DNA of 64,000 nt from Streptomyces piniterrae (lineage in GTDB: Bacteria > Actinomycetota > Actinomycetes > Streptomycetales > Streptomycetaceae): contig NZ_SUMB01000011.1 in the NCBI RefSeq assembly GCF_005048155.1, positions 124,001 through 188,000 on the forward strand, given 5' to 3'. Positions within the stretch are counted from its first letter, which is position 1, and each line of letters opens with the position of its first letter. The notes beneath the pieces are model-generated. The model was not told where the DNA came from and did no database searches. It saw nothing but the letters and a program-made list of their open reading frames with translations. Shown here in pieces: positions 7,898-16,278 of the stretch. Made by a program: the position numbers and the translations under genes.

Positions 7898-9202
7898 TCA
7901 CGGCCGGTCCGCCTCCAGCGGCAGGGCGGCGGCGGGCGAGTGCGCGCGGGCGCCGGTCAGCACCCGCAGGCCGTGGACCAGCAGGCCGAGTGCGGCGGCC
8001 GCGCAGGCCGCGGCGGGTACGGCGGCCGGTCCGGCGAGGGTGGTCAGTGCCTCCACCGGGCGGCCGGCCAAGGCCAGGCCGGGGATCCGGGCGATCAGCA
8101 CCGTGGCCAGCGCGAGGGCTTCCAGGGCGGCGGCGAAGGCCACGCCGGCCGCTGCCGCCCGCGGGAAGCCGTGCAGGGCGAGCAGCCGGGCGAGGAAGAG
8201 CAGCAGCCCCAGGGCGGCCGCCGCGGTCGCGGGCAGCATCCCCCGGAGGGTGCTGCCCGCGCCCCCGAAGAGCAGTCCCGCGCCGGCCAGCAGCGCCACC
8301 TGCGCGCCCAGGAAGAGCAGGGTGACGCCGACCAGCAACGGCCGGGTCCGGGCGGCGAGTTCGGTGAGGCAGCGGCTGGCGGCGAGGAAGCGCCGTCCGC
8401 GTACCGCGAACCGGTGGGCGCACCAGGCGGCGGGGGCGATGCCGAAGGCCAGCGCCACGGCGGTGGCGAGGTCCGCCCTGGGGTGCACGTACGGGAGACC
8501 GTCGATGAGGCTGCGGAGGCTTCCGCCGGCCGTCAGCCGGGCCAGCAGCCAGTCGCCGTAGACGGCGTACCCCGCCGTCCAGCAGGTCCACAAGGCCGCG
8601 GTCCGGGGTCCGGCCTGGTGGCGCACCCGCAGCGGCCCTGACCGTACGCCCAGTCGCACCGCGAGGACGACCAGCACGATGCCGGTGACGGCAACCGCCG
8701 GGCGCACCAGGGGAGTTGGCGCGTCCGCCGCGTCGACGGCGGCGACCGCCGCGACGCAGACCGCGCCGGGCAGCAGATGCAGCGTCCAGCGCACGCTGCG
8801 GGAGCGCCCGGAGGGCTCGGCCCGGGGCGCCGGGGTGTCGTCGGACTCGGCGCGCGGCACCCGGGCGTAGAGCTCCTCGGCCAGCGAGAAGACATCACGG
8901 TGCCGGAACCGGGCGGCCGTACGGTCGGTCACGCCGTGCGCCTCCAGCCCGGCGGCGATCTCCAGCGCGTCGACGGCGTGTTCGCAGAGCTTGCGGTGCC
9001 GGTGCATCAGGGCGCGCACGGGGTCGGCGGGGCCACGGCGCGCGGGGCGCGGTGTCCCCACCGGAACCGTGGAGCCCTTCGCGTCCCCGGTGTTCTCGGC
9101 GGCCTCGGCGCCCTCGATGTTCGCGGCGTTCCCGATGTTCCCGATGTCTTTCCGGGCGGACGGGCCACCGGGCGCCGTGCGCTCCGTCTCCGACGCGGTC
9201 AT
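7898..9202 (-). CDS. Polytopic membrane protein of the polysaccharide cassette (candidate exporter/flippase)
   Basis: The 434-aa protein has a soluble N-terminal ~150 residues. These include a conserved-looking block (LCEHAVDALEIAAGL, then TAARFRHRDVFSLAEELY). About nine hydrophobic segments follow, e.g. TGIVLVVLAVRLGV and LLVGVTLLFLGAQVALLAG. I do not recognise a named family with certainty. Its place between a PelF-like glycosyltransferase and an epimerase suggests polymer export or membrane assembly, the role PelG plays in Pel systems. ATG at 9202 overlaps the stop of a small upstream frame (ATGA). A 220-nt spacer with the 16-codon frame separates it from the epimerase, whose transcription is likely shared. 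Confidence 0.75.
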   Translation of the reverse strand: MTASETERTAPGGPSARKDIGNIGNAANIEGAEAAENTGDAKGSTVPVGTPRPARRGPADPVRALMHRHRKLCEHAVDALEIAAGLEAHGVTDRTAARFRHRDVFSLAEELYARVPRAESDDTPAPRAEPSGRSRSVRWTLHLLPGAVCVAAVAAVDAADAPTPLVRPAVAVTGIVLVVLAVRLGVRSGPLRVRHQAGPRTAALWTCWTAGYAVYGDWLLARLTAGGSLRSLIDGLPYVHPRADLATAVALAFGIAPAAWCAHRFAVRGRRFLAASRCLTELAARTRPLLVGVTLLFLGAQVALLAGAGLLFGGAGSTLRGMLPATAAAALGLLLFLARLLALHGFPRAAAAGVAFAAALEALALATVLIARIPGLALAGRPVEALTTLAGPAAVPAAACAAAALGLLVHGLRVLTGARAHSPAAALPLEADRP

Positions 9203-9420
9203 GCCCCGGCCCCTGTCCCCCGGGCCTGCCCCGGGTTGCCGGCGTACGCCGCGCCCGCCGCCTGCCGGACGCCCGCCGCCCTCGCCGCTTTCGCCACACC
9301 CGCCGCCACCGTCATGTCCGTCGCCACCGTCCTCTCCAGCACGCTCACCACGTCCACCACGTCCACCACGTCCACCTCGTCGCCGTCCCGTGCCGCGCTT
9401 CCCTCCCCGGCGTCACGCAT
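9199..9420 (-). CDS. Possible 73-aa small protein bridging the glycosyltransferase and membrane-protein genes
   Basis: An ATG at 9420 overlaps the glycosyltransferase stop by 8 nt. The frame ends in an ATGA overlap with the membrane-protein start, so it exactly fills what would otherwise be a 210-nt gap. It encodes a short acidic stretch with a DVVDVVDVV repeat and an Ala/Gly-rich end. A GGGGG tract lies 8 nt before the start. I know no homologue. The double overlap argues for a translated, coupled frame; the low-complexity tail and GC bias argue for caution. Confidence 0.35.
   Translation of the reverse strand: MRDAGEGSAARDGDEVDVVDVVDVVSVLERTVATDMTVAAGVAKAARAAGVRQAAGAAYAGNPGQARGTGAGA
9342..9377. 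repeat. Four 9-bp tandem repeats
   Basis: The unit CGTCCACCA occurs twice exactly and twice with one change (9342-9377). Read on the minus strand inside the possible 73-aa frame it encodes repeated Asp-Val-Val, so copy changes keep the frame. Confidence 0.8.
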
Positions 9421-11323
9421 GCGCACCGCCCCCGAGCCTCCGGAGTGCGCCGGCGCCGACCGGCACAGCGGTCGTCCGACCGGGTCTCCCGGCCGGCCCG
9501 TCGGCCCGCCCCGTGGCACCGCCGTCCGCATTCGACGGCCCGGCGGCCTCCTCCCCGGGGTACGCCCCGACCGGCTCCGCCCGCGCTGCCTTGGCCCAGC
9601 TGGGCGTACGCCCCGCCGGATCGGCGGCAGGGGTGGCGGCGGGCCCGGCCCAGCGGCCCGGGACATGCGACTCGGCGGGGCGGGCGAACGGCCGCGGTAC
9701 GCCCTGCGCGTCCACCGCCGGGCAGGCGGCCGGACGGGCCGGGGCGCGCGAGATCAGCTCCAGGTAGATGCCACGAAATGCCGTGATGTTCTGCTCGGCG
9801 GTGAACAGTTCGAGCGCCCGCGCACGGGCCGCCGCGCCCAGCCGCGCCCGGCGCTCCGGGTCGCCGAGCAGGGCGCCGACCGCGTCGGCGAGAGCGCGGG
9901 GGTTGCGCGGCGGGACCACCAGCCCGGTGCCGCCGATGACTTCGCAGACCGCGCCGGCATCGGTCGACACCGTGGCGCGGCCGCAGAACATCGCCTCCAC
10001 CAGGGAGCGCGGAAAGCCCTCGATGACGCTGGAGAGGACCACGACGGCGGCGGAGGCGTACGCGTCCTCCAGCGACGGCAGGTCCGGGCCGCCGATCTCC
10101 TCGAAGGTGACCGGGTTCTCGCCGATGGTGCGGGCGTCGGCCGCCTCGTCGGGGAAGAGCTGGGCGGCCAGCGACCGGCAGTGCGCCAGGTAGCCGGCGG
10201 CCTGGGGGGCGCGGCCGACCCCGCCGACGATCCGCAGAGTGGCCTCCGGCTCGGCCCTGCGGATCTCCGCGAAGGCGTGCAGCAGGGCGACCAGGTCCTT
10301 GGCGGGCTCGATCGCCCCGACCCAGACCAGTGTCTTGGAGTCGTCCGGCTGGGCGTCGGCGACGGAGGCGAAACGGGCGGCGTCCATGCCCGGGTAGACG
10401 GTGCGCAGCCGGGCCGTGTCGGCGCCGCAGCGCTGCTGCCAGCGCCGGGCGTGGGTGTTGCCGGGGGTGATCAGCGCGGCCTGTGCGTAGGTCTCCGCGA
10501 CGAGGGCTCCCTGGAAGGCGGCGAGCAGTGCGCGTACGGCAGCGCTCAGGGGCGCCGCCGCGCGTGCGAGGTAGTGCTCGCGCAGCCGGACGCCGTACTC
10601 GGTGACCAGCAGCGGAGTGCCGAAGAAGCGTTTGGCCAACAGCCCGGGGAGGGCCGCCGCGCCGCCGGACGTGGCATGGCAGAGGTCCACGCCGCCGAGC
10701 CCGGGGTCGAAGCTGTCGCCGTACCAGTCCAGCGACAGCGGGCGCAGCGCGAGTTCGAGGTGTTCGGTGACGGCCAGGAAGTCCTGGAGCTGTGCGCCCT
10801 GGGCGGCGCGCAGCGCCCGGTGGCCCCGGCAGGCGCCCTCCAGGATGCGTACGGCGTCCTCGGAACGCAGGAGTGCGGGCAGTCCGCCGTGTTCGCGGGC
10901 GAGTTCGGCGAGCCCGTAGAGTCCGGCGGCGAAACGGTCCGCCTGTCCGGCGGCGGGCTCGCCGGGGCCGCCGCCGGCAGCGGCGGACGGGCCTTCGGGG
11001 GGCTGGCTGCCGAAGGCCGCCGCGAGGTCGCCGAAGTGCTCGGCGAAGCGGCGGCGGTCGCGGCGTGCGGCCGTGCGGCCCCTGCGCTCCTCGACGTGCC
11101 GCCGGTGTTCCTCGGGGAACTCGCCCCACAGCGGCGCGGTGCGCACCAGGCGGACGTGTTCCGGCACCCGTTCCCAGCCCCGCGCCTCCTGGCGGGCGCC
11201 GGTGGTCAGGGCGTAGATCTCGAAGTCATGGCCGGGGAGCCCGCGTACGAGCCGGTCGCACCACCCCCACGACTCACCCGACGCATACGGATAACCACCC
11301 TCGGTCAGCAGCCCCACGCGCAC
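9413..11323 (-). CDS. PelF-like glycosyltransferase (GT4, DUF3492)
   Basis: The 636-aa protein opens with VGLLTEGGYPYASGESWG, the DUF3492 signature seen at the start of PelF (LLEGxYPxxxGGVSSW). It has HATSGG and LLVTEYGVRLREHYL in the acceptor domain, the GT4 donor-domain loop LVWVGAIEPAKDL, and the EX7E motif in IEGFPRSLVEAM. It should be a cytosolic retaining glycosyltransferase using a nucleotide sugar to polymerise or extend a glycan. The last ~110 residues (after ~525) are Pro/Ala/Gly-rich and look disordered. It is the first gene of the minus-strand cassette. The start at 11323 is the only candidate that preserves the signature. Sugar identity cannot be read from sequence. Confidence 0.88.
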   Translation of the reverse strand: MRVGLLTEGGYPYASGESWGWCDRLVRGLPGHDFEIYALTTGARQEARGWERVPEHVRLVRTAPLWGEFPEEHRRHVEERRGRTAARRDRRRFAEHFGDLAAAFGSQPPEGPSAAAGGGPGEPAAGQADRFAAGLYGLAELAREHGGLPALLRSEDAVRILEGACRGHRALRAAQGAQLQDFLAVTEHLELALRPLSLDWYGDSFDPGLGGVDLCHATSGGAAALPGLLAKRFFGTPLLVTEYGVRLREHYLARAAAPLSAAVRALLAAFQGALVAETYAQAALITPGNTHARRWQQRCGADTARLRTVYPGMDAARFASVADAQPDDSKTLVWVGAIEPAKDLVALLHAFAEIRRAEPEATLRIVGGVGRAPQAAGYLAHCRSLAAQLFPDEAADARTIGENPVTFEEIGGPDLPSLEDAYASAAVVVLSSVIEGFPRSLVEAMFCGRATVSTDAGAVCEVIGGTGLVVPPRNPRALADAVGALLGDPERRARLGAAARARALELFTAEQNITAFRGIYLELISRAPARPAACPAVDAQGVPRPFARPAESHVPGRWAGPAATPAADPAGRTPSWAKAARAEPVGAYPGEEAAGPSNADGGATGRADGPAGRPGRTTAVPVGAGALRRLGGGAHA

Positions 11324-11403
11324 GAGTGCACCCCCGCCCTTCCTGTCGGTGTCCCTGGCGCGACGGTCTCCCCGTCACCTGCAGGAAGAAGCTACGCAAA
11401 GGG

Positions 11404-11443
11404 TCCGGTGGCCCGATGGACGGTTGTCCATCGCGCCACCGGA
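11404..11443 (-). terminator. Hairpin downstream of the DUF3152 gene
   Basis: An 18-bp stem with one mismatch and a GGTT loop lies between the end of the DUF3152 gene and the start of the glycosyltransferase. There is no clear T-tract, so it may be a terminator or a leader structure of the cassette. Confidence 0.55.
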
Positions 11444-11548
11444 AGGGGTGAACGGGCGTGACTTTCCGCCCCGGGGGACGTTCCAGCGCGCTATGTGATC
11501 GCTACGCGACAGTTCGTAGTGCGCGGCCGGCCGCCCACCGGCCCCGGC

Positions 11549-13003
11549 TCACCGCTCGGTCGGGAACGGCCACGAGTTGGGCCGGCAGGTCGCGCCGTCC
11601 GTCGTCAGGAATTTCGTCTGCTGCATCATCACGGGTGCCAGTGCGCCCGGCCGGGAGCACGCCTCGTGGTCGTGTCCGAGCCGGTGGCCGACCTCGTGGT
11701 TGATCAGCATCTGGCGGTAGGCGTGCATCTTGTCGTCGCCGTAGGTCTTCGCGCCCTGCGCCCACCGGTACGCGTTGATCATGACGCGCTCGGTCGCCGC
11801 CGAATCGCAGGAGACGTTGTCCTCGGTGGTGTCCAGACCGGACTTCGCACACCACTTCGCGGTGGTCCCCGGGCTGGCCAGCGTGATCACGAAGTCGGCG
11901 TCGCCCGACCCCACCCGCTGGAACGTCCGCACCCCGCCGTGCGCCCAACTGCGGTCGTCGTTCAGGGTCTTGTGCACCGCGTCGGCGAAGAGCGTTCCGT
12001 CCAGCGGCAGCCCCTCCTCGACGTCGACGCGATAGCGCAGCACCTTGCCCCGGCCGGGCGCCCTGGCGTCCCCGCCGGTCGCCTTGAAGCGGCCGCTGCC
12101 GGTCAGCTTCGCGTCCAGCGGGAAGACCTGCGCCATCTTCTGGTCGTACGTGGCGGGCTTGGCGTCCGGCGTCGGCCGGGGGTGCGACCTGGACGCCTGG
12201 TCGTCGGTCCCGTCCGCGCGGTCCGGGCCGCTCCGGGCCTGTGCCGCCTCACCCTCGTTGTGCTGGTCGGCGACCTGGCCCGCGATGACCACGGCGAGCA
12301 CGGTGGTGACCGCGGCGGCCGCGGCGCCGGTGAACGTACGACCCTTGGCGCCCTTCGTGTCGTCCGGCTCCGCCCCGTCCGCGTACGCGTCCCCGTAGGT
12401 GTCGGCGTCCTCGTACGACGGATCCGCCGGACCGTGCGGCCCCGCGCCGTCCGCGCCGAGTCCGTCGCGCCGGTCCAGCTCGTCGATCTCGTCCCGGTCG
12501 AAGACCACCGACCGCCCGGTGAACCGGCCGCCGGGCGGCAGCCCGTCCCCGCCGCGCGCCCCGGGAGCACCGGCCAGGAACACGTCGTCGTCCGAGAAGG
12601 CGTCCAGGTATTCCCGGCGTGGGCCGCCCGGGGGCGGGGTGTGCGGTGTACCCAGGGGCGTACCGAATCCCACCGGGCCGCCGACGGTCCCGCGGGCCGT
12701 GCCCCCCGGCTGCCCGAATCCGCTCACCCCGGCCGCGCCCGCCGCACGCGGACGGGGCACCCTCGGTGTGCCATGGGCGGGCGTCGGAGCCGGGGGCGCG
12801 CCCCAGCCGCCGCCCGGTTCGCGCTGCTCGGGGTGGCCGCCGCGCACCCCGCCGCCCTGCGGCCCGTCCGGTGCGCGCCGTCGACGCCCCTGCCCCGGTG
12901 TGGGCGCCGCCCCGCCGGGCCCGGCGGGCGCGGGGGACGGAACTGTGTTCTGCGGACCGTCGGCTGCGGTGTCCGGCGCCGGCCGGCGGCTATGGCGTCC
13001 CAC
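11549..13003 (-). CDS. DUF3152 membrane-anchored metalloprotease-like protein
   Basis: The 484-aa protein has ~240 residues of Pro/Gly/Arg-rich cytoplasmic sequence and one transmembrane helix (AAAAAVTTVLAVVIAGQVAD). A C-terminal extracytoplasmic DUF3152 domain follows. The domain contains a metzincin-like zinc signature NHEVGHRLGHDH and a later ALAPVMMQQ segment reminiscent of a Met-turn. Extracellular proteolysis is inferred; substrate unknown. The mycobacterial counterpart (Rv3207c) sits directly next to moeZ, whereas here the polysaccharide cassette separates them. GTG at 13003 was chosen because the hydrolase stop is 8 nt upstream and Streptomyces homologues begin MGRHSRR-like. The two genes form an operon. 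Confidence 0.85.
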   Translation of the reverse strand: MGRHSRRPAPDTAADGPQNTVPSPAPAGPGGAAPTPGQGRRRRAPDGPQGGGVRGGHPEQREPGGGWGAPPAPTPAHGTPRVPRPRAAGAAGVSGFGQPGGTARGTVGGPVGFGTPLGTPHTPPPGGPRREYLDAFSDDDVFLAGAPGARGGDGLPPGGRFTGRSVVFDRDEIDELDRRDGLGADGAGPHGPADPSYEDADTYGDAYADGAEPDDTKGAKGRTFTGAAAAAVTTVLAVVIAGQVADQHNEGEAAQARSGPDRADGTDDQASRSHPRPTPDAKPATYDQKMAQVFPLDAKLTGSGRFKATGGDARAPGRGKVLRYRVDVEEGLPLDGTLFADAVHKTLNDDRSWAHGGVRTFQRVGSGDADFVITLASPGTTAKWCAKSGLDTTEDNVSCDSAATERVMINAYRWAQGAKTYGDDKMHAYRQMLINHEVGHRLGHDHEACSRPGALAPVMMQQTKFLTTDGATCRPNSWPFPTER

Positions 13004-13011
13004 TGGCCTGT

Positions 13012-14046
13012 TCAGCTCCTGCCCGCGTCGGCGGTTATCCCGGTCGGTCCGGCCGGCCGGCTGTCGAGCAGCTCGCGGAAGGCCCGCGCCACCGTCTCCG
13101 GATACTCCATCATCGCCACGTGCCCCGCCTCCGGCAGTGTCAGCAGCCGCGAACCGCGGAACGCCGCGGCCGCCCGCCGCGCCATCCGATAGGAGACCAG
13201 GCGGTCGCGTCCACCGTAGACGAGAAGCGTCGGCGCCAGGACCCGCTCTGCCTGACGCCACAAATTGTGCTGCCCGCCGAGCGTGTACGCGTTCACCAGA
13301 CCGCGCGTCGAGCGCTCCATCACCTCCCAGAAATAAGGGAGTTCGAGGCGCCGCGCGAATTCGTCGACCGCGGAGTTGAAACCCTCGGGGGTGATACGGC
13401 CGGGATCGCCGTAGCAGAGCGCCAGTACTTCGCGGGTGCGCTGCTCGGGCGTCCAGTCCTGGGTGAGCCGGCCGAAGAGCCGGGTGATGCCGGGGACCGC
13501 GAGCAGCGCCGTGGGCATCGCCGTCAGCTGCGGCCGCAGTTCGGGCAGCGCGGGAGAGATCAGTGTCAGGGTGCGGACGAGATCCGGGCGGACCGCCGCC
13601 ACCCTGGTCGAGACGGCGCCGCCGAGCGAGTTGCCGAAAAGGTGGACCGGGCCGCGCCCGGACGCGTCGAGATAGCGGATGACCGCGCGCGCCTGCGCGG
13701 AGACGGAGTAGTTGCCGTCGTCCGGCGGCGGTGAGGTGCCGAAGCCGGGCAGGTCCAGGGCCTCGCCGTCCACCCGGTCCGCGAGCAGCGGCATCAGGGC
13801 CGACCAGTTCTGCGAGGAGCCGCCGAGGCCGTGGACGTAGAGCGCGCGCTCGCGGGCCCGGCCGCCGTCCGGCTCCGCCCCGTCCCGCTCCCCCGGCGTC
13901 CCGGCGGACGCCCGCACCGTCAGCGTCAGGCCCGGCAGGGGCACGGAGCGCACCGCCTCCACCCCTCCCGTCCGGGCGCCGGGGCCGGCTGGCGGCACCG
14001 GGAGGGCGGCGGCGGTGCTGGTGTCCGGCGACTCGGTCGAAGACAT
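13012..14046 (-). CDS. Alpha/beta-fold hydrolase
   Basis: The 344-aa protein shows the oxyanion strand LYVHGLGGSSQNW and the nucleophile elbow GNSLGG. The acid is in YGGRDRLV and the catalytic histidine in EAGHVAMM, so the triad is complete. The first ~50 residues are a Pro/Ala-rich extension. Substrate is unknown; the family includes esterases, lipases and C-C hydrolases. It is followed after 8 nt by the DUF3152 gene and is likely its operon leader. A TAACAT element ends 7 nt before the ATG, which suggests a leaderless transcript. Confidence 0.88.
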   Translation of the reverse strand: MSSTESPDTSTAAALPVPPAGPGARTGGVEAVRSVPLPGLTLTVRASAGTPGERDGAEPDGGRARERALYVHGLGGSSQNWSALMPLLADRVDGEALDLPGFGTSPPPDDGNYSVSAQARAVIRYLDASGRGPVHLFGNSLGGAVSTRVAAVRPDLVRTLTLISPALPELRPQLTAMPTALLAVPGITRLFGRLTQDWTPEQRTREVLALCYGDPGRITPEGFNSAVDEFARRLELPYFWEVMERSTRGLVNAYTLGGQHNLWRQAERVLAPTLLVYGGRDRLVSYRMARRAAAAFRGSRLLTLPEAGHVAMMEYPETVARAFRELLDSRPAGPTGITADAGRS

Positions 14047-14053
14047 GGGGTCG

Positions 14054-14059
14054 ATGTTA
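14054..14059 (-). promoter_or_regulatory. -10 element of a predicted leaderless promoter (hydrolase)
   Basis: On the minus strand TAACAT lies 7 nt upstream of the ATG at 14046. A start point 6-7 nt after a -10 box would fall on the A of the start codon. Confidence 0.55.
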
Positions 14060-14220
14060 CGAGACGATCACGCCCCGAATTGTGTGTTCGCCGTCACACA
14101 CCGCATCGCGCTGCCGCGGCCGCTCTCCTAGGCTCGTATCTAGGGCCGCCGCTCCACAGCGACCGCCCGGCCCCTGCTTCCTGCCCAGGCACCGGCCGTC
14201 CCGCGAGAGAGGGAGCCACC

Positions 14221-14439
14221 ATGCGCGTCGACCCATCCGACCCGGAGACCTTCGAGGAAGACGACAGCACGACCGAGTACGACGTGGAGGCGCCGGAAGC
14301 GGACGCCGAGGAACAGCACGCCGACCTCGCCCCGCAGCGCGACGACGAACTGACAGGTGACGATGCCGACTCCGCGAACCTGGCGGATCTCGCCGAACAG
14401 GCCCGCGTCATAGAAATCAACGAAGACGAATACCGATGA
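14221..14439 (+). CDS. Small acidic protein, unknown function
   Basis: A 72-aa, strongly acidic protein (about one third Asp/Glu) without cysteine, signal or membrane segment. ATG at 14221 has GGGAG 5 nt upstream. Codon use is ordinary for the region. It is divergent from the hydrolase gene and precedes the TetR regulator. I do not recognise a family. Confidence 0.7.
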   Translation: MRVDPSDPETFEEDDSTTEYDVEAPEADAEEQHADLAPQRDDELTGDDADSANLADLAEQARVIEINEDEYR

Positions 14440-14587
14440 CCTGGACTGTTATGTCGCCTTCCGGCAGCGGTCCCGGCCAGAAATTCTCGGCTCCGACCGC
14501 GCACAGCCGGGTTACCCAAAAGTACGATGGCGGGCGCGGTGCACCATCTTGTGCGGTCCGCGTAAGGAACGAATTCTGGGAGGCAGC

Positions 14588-15238
14588 GTGAGCGCCATCG
14601 AGCAGACCGAGGCGGCGCGCCCGCGGGGCACACGCCTGCCACGCCGCGCCAGGCGCAACCAGCTTCTGGGCGCTGCGCAGGAAGTTTTCGTCGCGCAGGG
14701 TTACCACTCGGCCGCCATGGACGACATCGCCGAGCGCGCGGGCGTCAGCAAGCCGGTGCTCTACCAGCACTTCCCCGGCAAGCTGGAGCTCTACCTGGCG
14801 CTGCTGGACCAGCACTGCGAGTCGCTGCTCCAGTCGGTACGTACCGCGCTGGAGTCGACGACCGACAACAAGCAGCGGGTCGCGGCGACCATGGACGCCT
14901 ACTTCGCCTATGTCGAGGACCCGGGCGGTGCCTTCCGGCTGGTCTTCGAGTCGGACCTCACCAACGAGCCGGCCGTCCGCGAGCGGGTGGACAAGGTCTC
15001 GCTGGAGTGCGCCGAGGCGATCAGTGCGGTGATCGCCGAGGACACCGGCCTGTCCAGGGACGAGTCGATGCTGCTGGCCGTGGGCCTGGGCGGGGTCTCC
15101 CAGGTGGTGGCCCGCTACTGGCTCTCCTCGGAGAGCACGGTGCCGCGCGACGGAGCGGTGCAGCTGCTGACGTCGCTCGCCTGGAGGGGCATCGCCGGTT
15201 TCCCGCTGCACGGCACCGAGGCGCCCCAACAGCACTGA
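14588..15238 (+). CDS. TetR-family transcriptional regulator
   Basis: The 216-aa protein has the N-terminal TetR helix-turn-helix (LLGAAQEVFVAQGYHSAAM, then DDIAERAGVSKPVLYQHF). A ligand-binding helical domain with LSRDESMLLAVGLGG follows. GTG at 14588 with GGAGG 4 nt upstream fixes the start. The neighbouring DUF3107 and DEAD-box genes are also neighbours of the mycobacterial homologue Rv3208, so this is a conserved core regulator rather than a resistance-pump repressor. The target is unknown. Confidence 0.9.
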   Translation: MSAIEQTEAARPRGTRLPRRARRNQLLGAAQEVFVAQGYHSAAMDDIAERAGVSKPVLYQHFPGKLELYLALLDQHCESLLQSVRTALESTTDNKQRVAATMDAYFAYVEDPGGAFRLVFESDLTNEPAVRERVDKVSLECAEAISAVIAEDTGLSRDESMLLAVGLGGVSQVVARYWLSSESTVPRDGAVQLLTSLAWRGIAGFPLHGTEAPQQH

Positions 15239-15365
15239 CCTTGTTCGCTGCGGGCGTTGCCCATGAATGCCCGACGGAGACGTGCCCGCCCTCGTACCGG
15301 GCTAATGTGTGCTGCGTACGGCGCGGATCGCCGCGTATCCAACTGACCGTCGGAGGGACAAAGCC

Positions 15366-15593
15366 GTGGAGGTCAAGATCGGCGTGCAGCACGCGCCCCG
15401 CGAGATCATTCTTGAGAGCGGGCAGTCTGCCGAGGATGTCGAGCGCGCGGTGGCTGACGCGCTGGGCGGCAAGTCAACCCTGCTGAGCCTCGTGGACGAC
15501 CACGGTCGCAAGGTCCTGGTCCCGTCGGACCGGCTGGCCTACGTGGAGATCGGCGAGCCGACCGCCCGCAAGGTCGGCTTCGGCACGCTCTGA
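15366..15593 (+). CDS. DUF3107 family protein
   Basis: A 75-aa protein beginning VEVKIGVQHAPREI, matching the small actinobacterial DUF3107 family (TB9.4/Rv3208A in M. tuberculosis). The family has no assigned function to my knowledge. GTG at 15366 has GGAGG 9 nt upstream. It follows the TetR gene on the same strand and is closed by a perfect terminator hairpin. Confidence 0.88.
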   Translation: MEVKIGVQHAPREIILESGQSAEDVERAVADALGGKSTLLSLVDDHGRKVLVPSDRLAYVEIGEPTARKVGFGTL

Positions 15594-15626
15594 GCATCGC
15601 CGCGGACGCGCCCCGCGTCCCGGCAC

Positions 15627-15669
15627 AAGGGCGGCGGCCCGGAGGACTTCCCTCCGGGCCGCCGCCCTT
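15627..15669 (+). terminator. Intrinsic terminator after the DUF3107 gene
   Basis: A perfect 19-bp inverted repeat (15627-15645 with 15651-15669) with a 5-nt loop is followed by a short T run. Confidence 0.9.
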
Positions 15670-15835
15670 TCCGTTCCCCACACGCCCACCGGGCTGCCCG
15701 CCGTTCGTGTCGTTCCGGCTGCGCTGATCAGGCAGGCGGTCGGCGGCGGGAGGGTTGCTGGCGACGGCCCCTGGGTACGACCGCCTACGACCGATTTGTT
15801 CGTCCTATCGGCCTTGCCATGCGGGAGGGAACAGC

Positions 15836-16138
15836 ATGCTCATCTGGGAAGCGCTGGGCTCCGTGCTCATCGGGCTCGCCATCGCCCTGGCCGCCACCCG
15901 GTGGCTGCCGGGACGCTTCGCCTCGCGCACCCTGACGCTGGCCACCGGCCCCGTCGCCGCGCTGTTCGGCGCGCTGCTGACCCGTTCGATCCTCGGCCCG
16001 GGACATCCCGTGGAGGTGCTGCTCGCCGCGCTCGCCGTGGGCGTGGCACTGCTCTCGGTGCTGATCCGCCCTCCGCGATCCCCGCACCACCGGCTGCGCC
16101 GCCCGACGGCCCCTCTGAAGGGCCACCGGACGGCCTGA
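15836..16138 (+). CDS. Small integral membrane protein
   Basis: A 100-aa protein with three hydrophobic stretches (LGSVLIGLAIALAATRW, LATGPVAALFGALL, VLLAALAVGVALLSVL) and a basic C-terminal tail. ATG at 15836 is preceded by GGGAGGG about 6 nt away, which decides the start. No family recognised. It converges on the ferritin-like gene with a terminator between. Confidence 0.75.
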   Translation: MLIWEALGSVLIGLAIALAATRWLPGRFASRTLTLATGPVAALFGALLTRSILGPGHPVEVLLAALAVGVALLSVLIRPPRSPHHRLRRPTAPLKGHRTA

Positions 16139-16200
16139 GGCCGCCCGACGCGGCACCGTGACCGCGCACCCCCGGAACGCCGGAACGTCGGAAACGTCAC

Positions 16201-16236
16201 AAGGGACCGGACCCCTCGGCGGGGTGCCGGTCCCTT
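16201..16236. terminator. Convergent terminator
   Basis: A 15-16 bp inverted repeat with one bulged base and a 5-nt loop, flanked by AA and TT, lies between the small membrane protein (+) and the ferritin-like protein (-). Confidence 0.8.
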
Positions 16237-16278
16237 CGTGGCTGCGCGGTGGCGTTGCCGCGCGGTGTCGCCGGGGCT

